Shown piece after piece: positions 1-5,537 of a stretch of DNA of 5,537 nt (its first letter is position 1; every line of letters starts with the position of its first letter). A program made the position numbers and the translations under genes. Source of the stretch: MADRE2 sp964397015 (GTDB lineage: Bacteria > Desulfobacterota > Desulfobacteria > Desulfobacterales > Desulfobacteraceae); NCBI GenBank assembly GCA_964397015.1, contig CAYNHL010000177.1, forward strand, positions 1 through 5,537, given 5' to 3'. The notes under the pieces were generated by a model. It was not told the origin of the DNA, ran no database searches, and was given only the letters and a program-made list of their open reading frames with translations.

Positions 1-514
1 CAAATGCAAACGTTTTTCCTTTCAGATCGGCTATGGTGCCGGCCGGATGATCTTTACGTGTGACAATGTATCCCCGGTAATGATCGGGCTGGATATAGTT
101 TGAATCGCTGACCGTGGCGACATAGCGGATATTTTCTTCTCCGTCCATCAGGCAGCGGGCATAAGCCTGGGATGAAAAATGCGCCACCTGGAGCCTTCCT
201 TCAACAAGATGCCGGCGGATTTCATTGTCATCGCTGAAGTAGTTGATGACAAACCGGAGCCCCAGTTTTTCCCCTACATAGTTCAGAAGCGGCTTAAATG
301 CCTGATCCATGATTTTTTCTTCTGCAAACCTTTCCACGCCGAAATTGACAATAGACCCGTTTTCAGATTCCAGGCTGACCGCTGTGCCCGGTATGACCTC
401 CCGGGTCTGAATCACGCTCTCCACAGCAAGTGTTTCCGGGGATGACAGGGTTACGGCCGCCAAAAATAGAGCCTGGAAGAGGATGCAAAGGATATTTTTT
501 CTTAATGGGTACAT
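1..514 (-). CDS. PhnD-type periplasmic solute-binding protein, N-terminal part (cut by window edge)
   Basis: I translated the minus strand from the ATG at 514-512; it stays open for 171 codons to the window edge, so the C-terminal part is missing. Residues 4-30 look like a Sec signal peptide: K/R near the start, a hydrophobic core, and a plausible cut after the Ala of SPETLA. The mature part matches the PhnD/phosphate-phosphite-phosphonate binding family (type 2 periplasmic binding fold). An FGVERF strand is followed by the helix PLLNYVGEKLGL. A second motif, VAHFSSQAYA (about 110-119), is followed by YRGYIVTRKDHP and DLKGKTFAF (163-171), which is the family's DLKGK signature. Such proteins usually bind an oxyanion or small organic ligand for an ABC importer, but the same domain also forms the sensor part of histidine kinases and cyclases. 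The missing C-terminus decides which this is. The Shine-Dalgarno is weak (only GAAACA precedes the ATG), so the start is likely but not certain. It is divergent from the operon at 846. Confidence 0.85.
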   Translation of the reverse strand, partial: MYPLRKNILCILFQALFLAAVTLSSPETLAVESVIQTREVIPGTAVSLESENGSIVNFGVERFAEEKIMDQAFKPLLNYVGEKLGLRFVINYFSDDNEIRRHLVEGRLQVAHFSSQAYARCLMDGEENIRYVATVSDSNYIQPDHYRGYIVTRKDHPAGTIADLKGKTFAF

Positions 515-648
515 TGTTTCATAGCCAGATTTTTTCGGTATAATAAGTGTTTGATTTGATCATTGATTGAATAACAGAAAAGCCCGGCTGGTGCAACACC
601 ATCCAGACATCCGAATGTAAATCTAATCATTATCAAACAACTGGGGGG

Positions 649-762
649 TTATATGTAAAAGAAGGTTTGGTCGATCTCCACCACCTCGCTGGCAGTGTCC
701 TCGATCTGGTGTTTCAGCAGGTTGCGGGGCGGTTGCGCATACCAGTTTTTTTCCCGAACCCG
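649..762 (-). pseudogene. 3' gene remnant of unknown family, no start codon
   Basis: One minus-strand frame is open from just after an in-frame TAG at 765-763 to a TAA at 651-649, about 37 codons. It has no start codon but looks like real protein. From 744 downward it reads WYAQPPRNLL, then KHQIEDTASEVVEID, and ends in FFYI-stop. Over the last 27 sense codons, 22 end in G or C, the same bias as the neighbouring genes and unlike ordinary intergenic sequence. The frame loses its coding look upstream of about 745-760, next to a run of seven A/T pairs. I read it as the surviving C-terminal end of a gene whose front was removed by deletion or rearrangement. I do not recognise the family. A chance open frame is possible but less likely given the composition. 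Confidence 0.5.
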
Positions 763-779
763 CTAACAAAGAATTAACA

Positions 780-808
780 ATGTCACGCCATAATAACAAA
801 AACATAAT
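780..808 (+). promoter_or_regulatory. Possible sigma70-type promoter of the four-gene operon
   Basis: ATGTCA at 780-785 (4 of 6 matches to TTGACA) and CATAAT at 803-808 (5 of 6 to TATAAT) are separated by 17 bases. Transcription would start near 815, about 30 bases before the ATG at 846. The surrounding DNA is AT-rich compared with the genes. The fit is reasonable but rests on sequence match alone. Confidence 0.35.
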
Positions 809-816
809 GCCCAGCC

Positions 817-830
817 CCTGAAAATTCAGG
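817..830. repeat. Short inverted repeat in the operon leader, possible operator
   Basis: CCTGAA-AA-TTCAGG has two perfect 6-base arms around 2 bases. It lies just after the predicted transcription start and 2 bases before the AAGGAG ribosome binding site at 833-838. The position would suit a repressor site. The loop is very short for an RNA hairpin and no T-run follows, so it is not a terminator. Confidence 0.3.
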
Positions 831-845
831 TCAAGGAGAAACAAA

Positions 846-2564
846 ATGAAAAAATGCATGTTGCGTGCCGTTAGATCCATATTCTGTATCTGGCTGCTGA
901 CCATGGTGGCTGCCTGTTCTGATCCACCCCCTGATCAGACATCGTCACAAACCGATGCAGGTGTTTCAGGCCGGGTTCAAACCGCCGGAAACGCCGTGGG
1001 AAAAGAATTCGTGATATATGCCGGGTCTGAAATGAGCAGCCTGGAACCCATGATCAAAAAATGGGCCCAAAAAGAGGGACATCGTCTTGTAATCAACTAC
1101 AAGGGCTCCATCGACATGATGCGGATGATGGCGGACAGCACTGCCACGCAGGCGGATGCCTATTGGCCGGCCCATTCCATCTGGTTTATCCTGGGCGACA
1201 CCGGGAACAAAGTGAAAAACAAACGCTCCATCATGGTCTCTCCCATCGTAGCCGGCCTGAAAAAAACGGTGGTGGAGCGGCTGGGCTGGGACAAGCAGAG
1301 CCCGACCCTGGCGGAATTCCTGGAAGCAGCCCAAAAAAGGGAATTCAGATATGCCAAGACCAGTTCCACCCAGTCCAACTCAGGTGCCCTGTTCCATCTG
1401 GCAGCCTGGTGGGCCTTTGCCGGAAAGCCGGAAACCTGGACCATGGATATCGTGAACAATAAGGATCTCCAGGAGAAAGCCAGGAAAATGGAGGCCACGG
1501 TGGCGGCAACATCAGGCAGCTCTGGCTGGCTCAAGTCCAAGATGATCAAGGATATCCAACAGATTGACGGGATGATCAACTATGAAGCCATGATTTCGGA
1601 AGCCAACATCGGCTGGACCACCATTGACAAGCATACGGGCAACCCCCGGCAGCATCCGGGACTTCTGGAACTGGGGCATGACCCCCTGCATGTGGTCTAT
1701 CTGGCGGATGCCACCATGATGGCAGACCACCCGTTAGGGTATGTAGACAAGGGGGATACAGCCAAGGCGAAGGTGTTTGATGCGCTGCAGAAATATCTGC
1801 TTACCCCGGAGGCCCAGACACAGATGATTCAACTTGGCCGCCGGAACCGGCTGCTGGGCATGGACCCTTCCCTTGCGGATGAAAAAGCCTTCAACCCGGA
1901 CCTGGGATTTGACGTGCACCGGGTCATCGCACCCATACATCCCCCCAGAGAAGCTGTGCTGACCGCAATTCTTGATCTTTACCAGGAAGAGATACGCAAA
2001 CCCTCGGCCACCTTCTGGGTGATCGACGATTCCGGATCCATGTACAAGAACGGCGGCAAGGAAGCTGTTCAAAAGGCCATGGCCATCCTCCTTACACCGG
2101 CCAGAGCCAGGGAGTACAAGCTCCAACCCACCCCCAAAGATTTTCATGTGATCCTGCCCTTTTCCAGCCGCCCGGGCGAGCCCGTTCAGGCCCAGGGCAA
2201 TGATCCGGCGGTTCTCTCGGCACTTATGGAAAAAGTGACCCAGATGCGGCTGGGCGGCGGCACCGACATGTATGCCGGGATTGCCGCGGCCCTGGAATTG
2301 ATCAAACACAATGAAGACCGGATCAAAAACCATTTTCCGGCCGTTGCCGTTCTGTCTGACGGCATTTCAAAAGGCAGCCTGGAAACCGTTGCAGAGGCAG
2401 TGAAACGGCTGGAACTGTCCTATGTCCCCATTCACTCACTGAGTTTCGGCAGCGGGGTGGATGAGAAACAGCTCAAGGACCTGGCCGATGCCTTCGGCGG
2501 CAGATATTTTTCCGGCAAGAAAGATGTGGCTGATGCATTCCGCAAAATGAAAGGCTACAATTAG
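846..2564 (+). CDS. Lipoprotein with solute-binding domain fused to a vWA (MIDAS) domain
   Basis: This 572-residue protein is probably an extracytoplasmic, lipid-anchored binding or scaffold protein. Residues 1-24 form a lipoprotein signal peptide with lipobox VAAC; Cys24 is the predicted lipidation site. It is followed by Ser at +2, which under the E. coli Lol rule favours the outer membrane. A flexible Ser/Thr/Gln-rich linker runs to about 52. Residues 54-345 resemble a type 2 periplasmic solute-binding domain (SBP_bac_11-like), with KGSIDMM (86-92), YWP (106-108), SPIV (132-135) and a ligand-loop motif TQSNSG (175-180). Residues 386-570 are a von Willebrand factor A domain whose MIDAS site is complete: DxSxS at Asp394/Ser396/Ser398, Thr473 in GGGTDMY, and Asp505 in LSDG. 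It should therefore bind a divalent cation and a partner protein. AAGGAG at 833-838, 7 bases upstream, supports this ATG over the internal one at 858. It is the first gene of the operon, with 15 bases to the next. The ligand is unknown. Confidence 0.88.
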   Translation: MKKCMLRAVRSIFCIWLLTMVAACSDPPPDQTSSQTDAGVSGRVQTAGNAVGKEFVIYAGSEMSSLEPMIKKWAQKEGHRLVINYKGSIDMMRMMADSTATQADAYWPAHSIWFILGDTGNKVKNKRSIMVSPIVAGLKKTVVERLGWDKQSPTLAEFLEAAQKREFRYAKTSSTQSNSGALFHLAAWWAFAGKPETWTMDIVNNKDLQEKARKMEATVAATSGSSGWLKSKMIKDIQQIDGMINYEAMISEANIGWTTIDKHTGNPRQHPGLLELGHDPLHVVYLADATMMADHPLGYVDKGDTAKAKVFDALQKYLLTPEAQTQMIQLGRRNRLLGMDPSLADEKAFNPDLGFDVHRVIAPIHPPREAVLTAILDLYQEEIRKPSATFWVIDDSGSMYKNGGKEAVQKAMAILLTPARAREYKLQPTPKDFHVILPFSSRPGEPVQAQGNDPAVLSALMEKVTQMRLGGGTDMYAGIAAALELIKHNEDRIKNHFPAVAVLSDGISKGSLETVAEAVKRLELSYVPIHSLSFGSGVDEKQLKDLADAFGGRYFSGKKDVADAFRKMKGYN

Positions 2565-2579
2565 AGGGGAGATCATTTC

Positions 2580-3203
2580 ATGCAGGTCAACTGGAAGGTA
2601 AATATGGTCATCAGCGCCCTGGTTACCGTGGGCGTCTATCTGCTGGCAGAAAGCATCCTGGACTTCAAATGGTGGGTGGATGCAATGATCGGTCTTTTCT
2701 TCGGCGGAATTGTCAACCAGCTCATCCTGCGGGACAAAAAGGAAGACCATGAAATCGAGGTGGTCCCGGGCCTGACCAAAAAGGAACTCAAGGATGCCTT
2801 GGTGAAGGGCCGGGACTGGAACCGGCAGATCCACGGGCTGGCCGGGGGGCTGGATAAAACCCATCCCCGGACAGCGGCAGCACTCAATGACACGGCTGAC
2901 ATGGTCACCCACTTATTCGAGAATTTTGAAAAAGATCCCAGAGACCTGACCACCACCAATGCCCGGCGGCTGATCCACGACCATCTGCCCCGGGCCTTGA
3001 TATTTATCCAGGCCTATGCCCGGCTTGCAGCGGCAGGGCGCCTCACGGACAATGAAAAACAGAAACTGGCTGCCATGGAAGAGAAAATCACCACCATACG
3101 GGACAGCTTTTCCCGGCATCTGGAAGGATTCCGTAACAATGATTTCAACGCCCTCCAGGTGGAAGGCGAGACCATGGAAACCATTTACAACTTAGATATC
3201 TAA
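2580..3203 (+). CDS. XpaC-like membrane protein ('5-bromo-4-chloroindolyl phosphate hydrolysis' family)
   Basis: This is a 207-residue protein, near the usual size of about 200 for the family. Two hydrophobic segments at about 8-27 and 31-50 should form a membrane hairpin. The remaining 150 residues are charged and mostly helical, rich in Leu/Lys/Glu, and probably cytoplasmic. The layout resembles XpaC: an HLPRALIFIQAYARL stretch (135-149), a helix KLAAMEEKITTIRDSF (162-177), and a C-terminal segment ending LQVEGETMETIYNLDI. XpaC was named for helping hydrolyse an indicator phosphate. No hydrolase motif is visible here, so I would not take that as its activity. In B. subtilis xpaC lies next to yaaN, a TelA homologue; here a telA-type gene lies two genes downstream, which supports the call. 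GGGGAG at 2566-2571 ends 8 bases before the ATG. The assignment rests on general pattern and context, not on an exact motif. Confidence 0.65.
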   Translation: MQVNWKVNMVISALVTVGVYLLAESILDFKWWVDAMIGLFFGGIVNQLILRDKKEDHEIEVVPGLTKKELKDALVKGRDWNRQIHGLAGGLDKTHPRTAAALNDTADMVTHLFENFEKDPRDLTTTNARRLIHDHLPRALIFIQAYARLAAAGRLTDNEKQKLAAMEEKITTIRDSFSRHLEGFRNNDFNALQVEGETMETIYNLDI

Positions 3204-3243
3204 AATTCATAGATCGTCGGGTTTGTTTTAACAGGAGGAATCA

Positions 3244-4350
3244 ATGAATAAAAAAAGCATGACCGGTATCCTGCTCGCGCTTGTGGCCATCGGCGTAATA
3301 GCGGCATTTCAGTTTCTGGGCGACAGCGGTGTTCTCAAGGAAGTCAGGCTTCCCGATCCCATAACGGTAAAAGGCTATGTGGGCGGTGAAAAAATGGGGT
3401 TCCTGGCAAATGAGGAGGTGATCAGGCTTCTGGATAAAAAGCACCGCATCTCTATTGATCCCCATAAAAAAGGGAGCGTGGAGATGGTGAAAAATCTTAG
3501 CTACCGGGGGGTGGACACGGATTTTTTCTGGCCGTCCAACTTTGTGTGTGTGGAATGGTTCAAGAATACCGGGGGGAATTCAACAGGAGCGGATGTTATT
3601 TTTAACTCCCCCATCGTGATATACTGCCCTGACAAGGTGGCGGATGTTCTGATAGAGATCGGGCTGGTCAGCGTTGAGGATGAAGTGCACCATATCGTGG
3701 ATTTTCCCAAACTGGTGGATCTGGCAATAAACCAGAAGACCTGGAAGGAGCTCGGGCTGCCCCAGATTCCGGGCAGCATCAAGATTTTTTCCACGGATCC
3801 GTCCCACAGCAATTCCGGCAACATTTTCTACGGCCTGCTGGCCAACGTGCTTCACGGGGATGTGGTGAGCACTGCCACCATTGACAATGTCCTGCCCGGG
3901 ATCAAGGGATATTACGACCGGATGGGATTCCAGCCCAAAAGTTCAGGTGACATATTTGACCTGTTCATTTCCAACCCCTATACCTATCCCCTGCTGGTGG
4001 GTTATGAGAACCAGCTCATCGAGTATGCTATCCAGAACAGCGATGACTACACCATTGATTTTCTGAAAAAGAATATCCGCAGCCTCTATCCCCAGCCCAC
4101 GGTCTGGAGTTCCCATCCCCTGATCGCGGTGAACGAAAAGGGGCAGCGCCTCATTGCCGCCCTCAAAGACCCGGAAATTCAAAAAATCGCCTGGGAAAAT
4201 CACGGATTCAGGTCCAGCATCAAGGGCGTGCGCAACGATCCTTCAAAACACAAGGTCTCTGGCCTGCCCGAAGTCATCACCTCGATCATCCAGATGCCGT
4301 CGGCCGAGACCATGGACAGGATTCTCGCAGAAATAAAACCGGGCCAATAG
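3244..4350 (+). CDS. Periplasmic solute-binding protein, paralogue of the binding domain of the first operon gene
   Basis: This 368-residue protein has a positively charged start (MNKK) and one hydrophobic segment (6-25). That segment is a signal peptide or an uncleaved membrane anchor; there is no lipobox. The rest is a type 2 periplasmic binding-protein fold. It shares ordered landmarks with residues 54-345 of the upstream lipoprotein: KGSVEMV (76-82), FFWP (94-97), NSPIV (121-125), the loop SHSNSGNIF (187-195), and HPL (291-293). The spacing is similar, so the two domains are probably paralogues with related ligands. It has no vWA domain. Cys102 and Cys128 are the only cysteines and could form a disulfide. 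A strong AGGAGG (3233-3238) lies 5 bases before the ATG. It sits between the xpaC-like and telA-like genes, with 40 and 30 bases of spacing, and no permease is nearby. Its ligand cannot be told from sequence. Confidence 0.82.
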   Translation: MNKKSMTGILLALVAIGVIAAFQFLGDSGVLKEVRLPDPITVKGYVGGEKMGFLANEEVIRLLDKKHRISIDPHKKGSVEMVKNLSYRGVDTDFFWPSNFVCVEWFKNTGGNSTGADVIFNSPIVIYCPDKVADVLIEIGLVSVEDEVHHIVDFPKLVDLAINQKTWKELGLPQIPGSIKIFSTDPSHSNSGNIFYGLLANVLHGDVVSTATIDNVLPGIKGYYDRMGFQPKSSGDIFDLFISNPYTYPLLVGYENQLIEYAIQNSDDYTIDFLKKNIRSLYPQPTVWSSHPLIAVNEKGQRLIAALKDPEIQKIAWENHGFRSSIKGVRNDPSKHKVSGLPEVITSIIQMPSAETMDRILAEIKPGQ

Positions 4351-4380
4351 CCCCCCAGAACCAAACCAAGGAGAAAGACC

Positions 4381-5537
4381 ATGTCTGACAACGAGTTCAA
4401 TCTGCTGGATGAAATCAATGCCAGGAAAACTGCGCCCACCCCCACTGACATCCCTGCATCGGCAGCACCGGAGATACCGCAGGCCCCTGCAGGCGACTTG
4501 CCGGTCCCGGTCCGCCTGACCATGCTGGCGCCCCAGCCCACCATTCTGACCCATGAGCAGCTGGACGAGGTCCAGCAGAAAGCGGCCCGCGAATACAGCC
4601 GGGGGGTCGACTTCAATGACCGGAACAGTATCCGGTTTTACGGTTACAATGAAGAAAAAGCCATGTCTTCCTTCCTGGATGAGCTGCTGGAAGGGATCAA
4701 GTCCAAAGATGCCGACCTGGCAGGGGAACTGCTGGTTTCTCTGAACCGGAACATCGACGACCTCAAGCTCCAGAAATTCCAGGATATCCTGGAAGGCAGG
4801 GAAAGCGGCGGATTTTTCGGCATGTTTTCCAGTAAAGCCAGGGAACTGGTCAAAATGATCCAGTTCCTGGTGGACCGGCAAAGGGATGTGCGCACCCAGT
4901 TCGACAAGATGCAGATTCAGGCGGAAACCGAACGGAATACCCTGATCCAGGACAATACAAAATACCAGCTGCTGCTGGACCGGACCATCGATCAGATCGC
5001 TGCGGTCATGCCCATCATCGTGGGCGGGCAGCTGGCGCTGCAACGGGGGCTTGAGGAATTCAATGCTTTGCGGGCCCAGGCGGAGGAACAGCCCGGCAAT
5101 ACCCTGCTGGCCTCACAGGTTCAGGATTTCAGCAACAATCTGGAAGCATTCAACCACCGCCTGGTCAATCTTCAGATTTCCTTTACCAAACGAGCTGCCA
5201 CCACCATCCCCAAGATCCGGGCCATCCAGGATGCCGTGAATATTGAGATGGACAACCTGGTGGACAAGGTAATCTTTGTGATCCCGGCCCTCAAGGAGGC
5301 CATCATCGACATTGTGACCACGGCAAGGCTGCGGAAGCTGCAACTGGACCGCAAAGATGAGGAAGCCATGCTCCGGCGGGTGGAAGAACTTCGCAACCGT
5401 ACCATGAAGGACGCCATCCTGGAAGCCAAAAAGTCCGAAGGGGACTACGTCACCAAGATCGCCCTGCTGGTGTCCATGAAAGACACCCTGGTCCAGATCT
5501 GTGAAGACGGAAAGAAAATCGTGGAAGACAACCGTCA
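4381..5537 (+). CDS. telA: TelA/YaaN-type toxic anion resistance protein, 3' end outside the window
   Basis: The frame is open for 385 codons with no stop before the edge. The family is usually about 360-420 residues, so only a short C-terminus should be missing. There is no signal peptide. Residues 1-55 are a Pro/Ala-rich, probably disordered tail, and the rest is almost entirely helical and charged, as expected for a cytoplasmic coiled-coil protein. TelA-like landmarks are GGFFGMFSSKARELV (143-157), the Asp/Lys-rich helix ending NTKYQLLLDRTIDQI (192-206), SFTKRAATTIPKIRAIQ (267-283), and the segment around IVTTARLRKLQ (311-321). The family was named for tellurite resistance from the plasmid kil/tel locus (KlaA/TelA). 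It is also linked to resistance to antimicrobials and cell-wall-acting compounds in Firmicutes, but its biochemical action is not settled. AAGGAG at 4368-4373, 7 bases upstream, confirms the start. It closes the visible part of the operon and is the usual partner of an XpaC protein. Confidence 0.88.
   Translation, partial: MSDNEFNLLDEINARKTAPTPTDIPASAAPEIPQAPAGDLPVPVRLTMLAPQPTILTHEQLDEVQQKAAREYSRGVDFNDRNSIRFYGYNEEKAMSSFLDELLEGIKSKDADLAGELLVSLNRNIDDLKLQKFQDILEGRESGGFFGMFSSKARELVKMIQFLVDRQRDVRTQFDKMQIQAETERNTLIQDNTKYQLLLDRTIDQIAAVMPIIVGGQLALQRGLEEFNALRAQAEEQPGNTLLASQVQDFSNNLEAFNHRLVNLQISFTKRAATTIPKIRAIQDAVNIEMDNLVDKVIFVIPALKEAIIDIVTTARLRKLQLDRKDEEAMLRRVEELRNRTMKDAILEAKKSEGDYVTKIALLVSMKDTLVQICEDGKKIVEDNR

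Larger units (their letters stand above)
515..845. other. Intergenic region between divergent genes
   Basis: This 331-base gap separates the minus-strand PhnD-like gene from the plus-strand operon, and no complete gene was found in it. The middle (649-762) contains a gene remnant on the minus strand, listed separately. The left part is AT-rich: a perfect TATAAT lies on the plus strand at 539-544 without a good -35, and the same bases read TATTAT on the minus strand, so either direction is possible. Copies of TTGAT cluster at 551-567. A short stem TGGTG-CAA-CACCA lies at 589-601; read on the minus strand it is followed by a G/C stretch and TTTT, so it might be a weak terminator for the remnant. 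The right part (774-845) is AT-rich and carries the likely promoter and leader of the operon. Confidence 0.6.

Noticed and set aside
179..445. Plus-strand open frame of 88 codons
   Set aside because: It is opposite the PhnD-like gene, where the minus-strand frame carries a signal peptide and family motifs.
589..601. TGGTG-CAA-CACCA stem as a transcription terminator
   Set aside because: The stem has only 5 pairs, and read on the minus strand the T-run comes several bases after it. It is too weak to list as a terminator.
623..904. Minus-strand open frame of 93 codons crossing the gap and the operon start
   Set aside because: It overlaps the operon promoter, ribosome binding site and signal peptide. 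In 649-762 a different minus frame has the better coding signature.
1734..2333. Open frame of 199 codons on the minus strand inside the vWA lipoprotein gene
   Set aside because: It is antisense to the binding and vWA domains, whose motifs are clear, has no ribosome binding site worth noting, and has low-complexity composition.
3204..3243. Possible terminator or promoter between the second and third operon genes
   Set aside because: No hairpin with a T-run and no convincing -35/-10 pair is seen in these 40 bases; only the AGGAGG ribosome binding site stands out.
4243..5043. Open frame of 266 codons on the minus strand, opposite the telA-like gene
   Set aside because: It lies wholly opposite well-supported coding sequence (the end of the second binding protein and telA). 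Its product is rich in odd Gln/Phe/His/Gly runs without family motifs, as expected from the antisense of G/C-ending codons.

Overview
The window looks like chromosomal DNA from a Gram-negative bacterium with moderately high GC and strongly G/C-ending codons. It contains a lipoprotein signal peptide, periplasmic binding proteins and clear AAGGAG-type ribosome binding sites. The style of the proteins (a PhnD-like binding protein, a TelA operon, lipoprotein fusions) would suit a sulfate-reducing deltaproteobacterium (Desulfobacterota, Desulfobacteraceae-like). That placement is an impression, not something proven from the sequence.

Layout. Positions 1-514, minus strand: the N-terminal part of a secreted PhnD-type solute-binding protein, cut by the left edge of the window. 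Positions 515-845: a gap between divergent genes. It holds a 3' gene remnant on the minus strand (649-762, no start codon), possible promoter elements, and a small inverted repeat just before the next gene. Positions 846-5537, plus strand: a tight four-gene operon with gaps of 15, 40 and 30 bases, each gene preceded by its own Shine-Dalgarno sequence. In order, the genes are (1) a lipoprotein fusing a periplasmic solute-binding domain to a vWA domain with an intact MIDAS metal site; (2) a two-TM-helix, helical protein of the XpaC type; (3) a second periplasmic or membrane-anchored solute-binding protein, recognisably paralogous to the binding domain of gene 1; (4) a TelA/YaaN-type 'toxic anion resistance' protein that runs off the right edge.

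How the genes may work together. XpaC and TelA homologues are neighbours in other bacteria (xpaC-yaaN in Bacillus subtilis), so genes 2 and 4 are an established pair. Here the pair is interleaved with two related extracytoplasmic ligand-binding proteins, one carrying a vWA adhesion/assembly module, and no ABC permease or ATPase is visible. My inference is an envelope-spanning sensing or stress-response assembly rather than an ordinary importer: binding domains outside, XpaC-like protein in the inner membrane, TelA coiled coil in the cytoplasm. This combination is the most interesting thing in the window. No tRNA, rRNA, CRISPR array or insertion sequence is seen.
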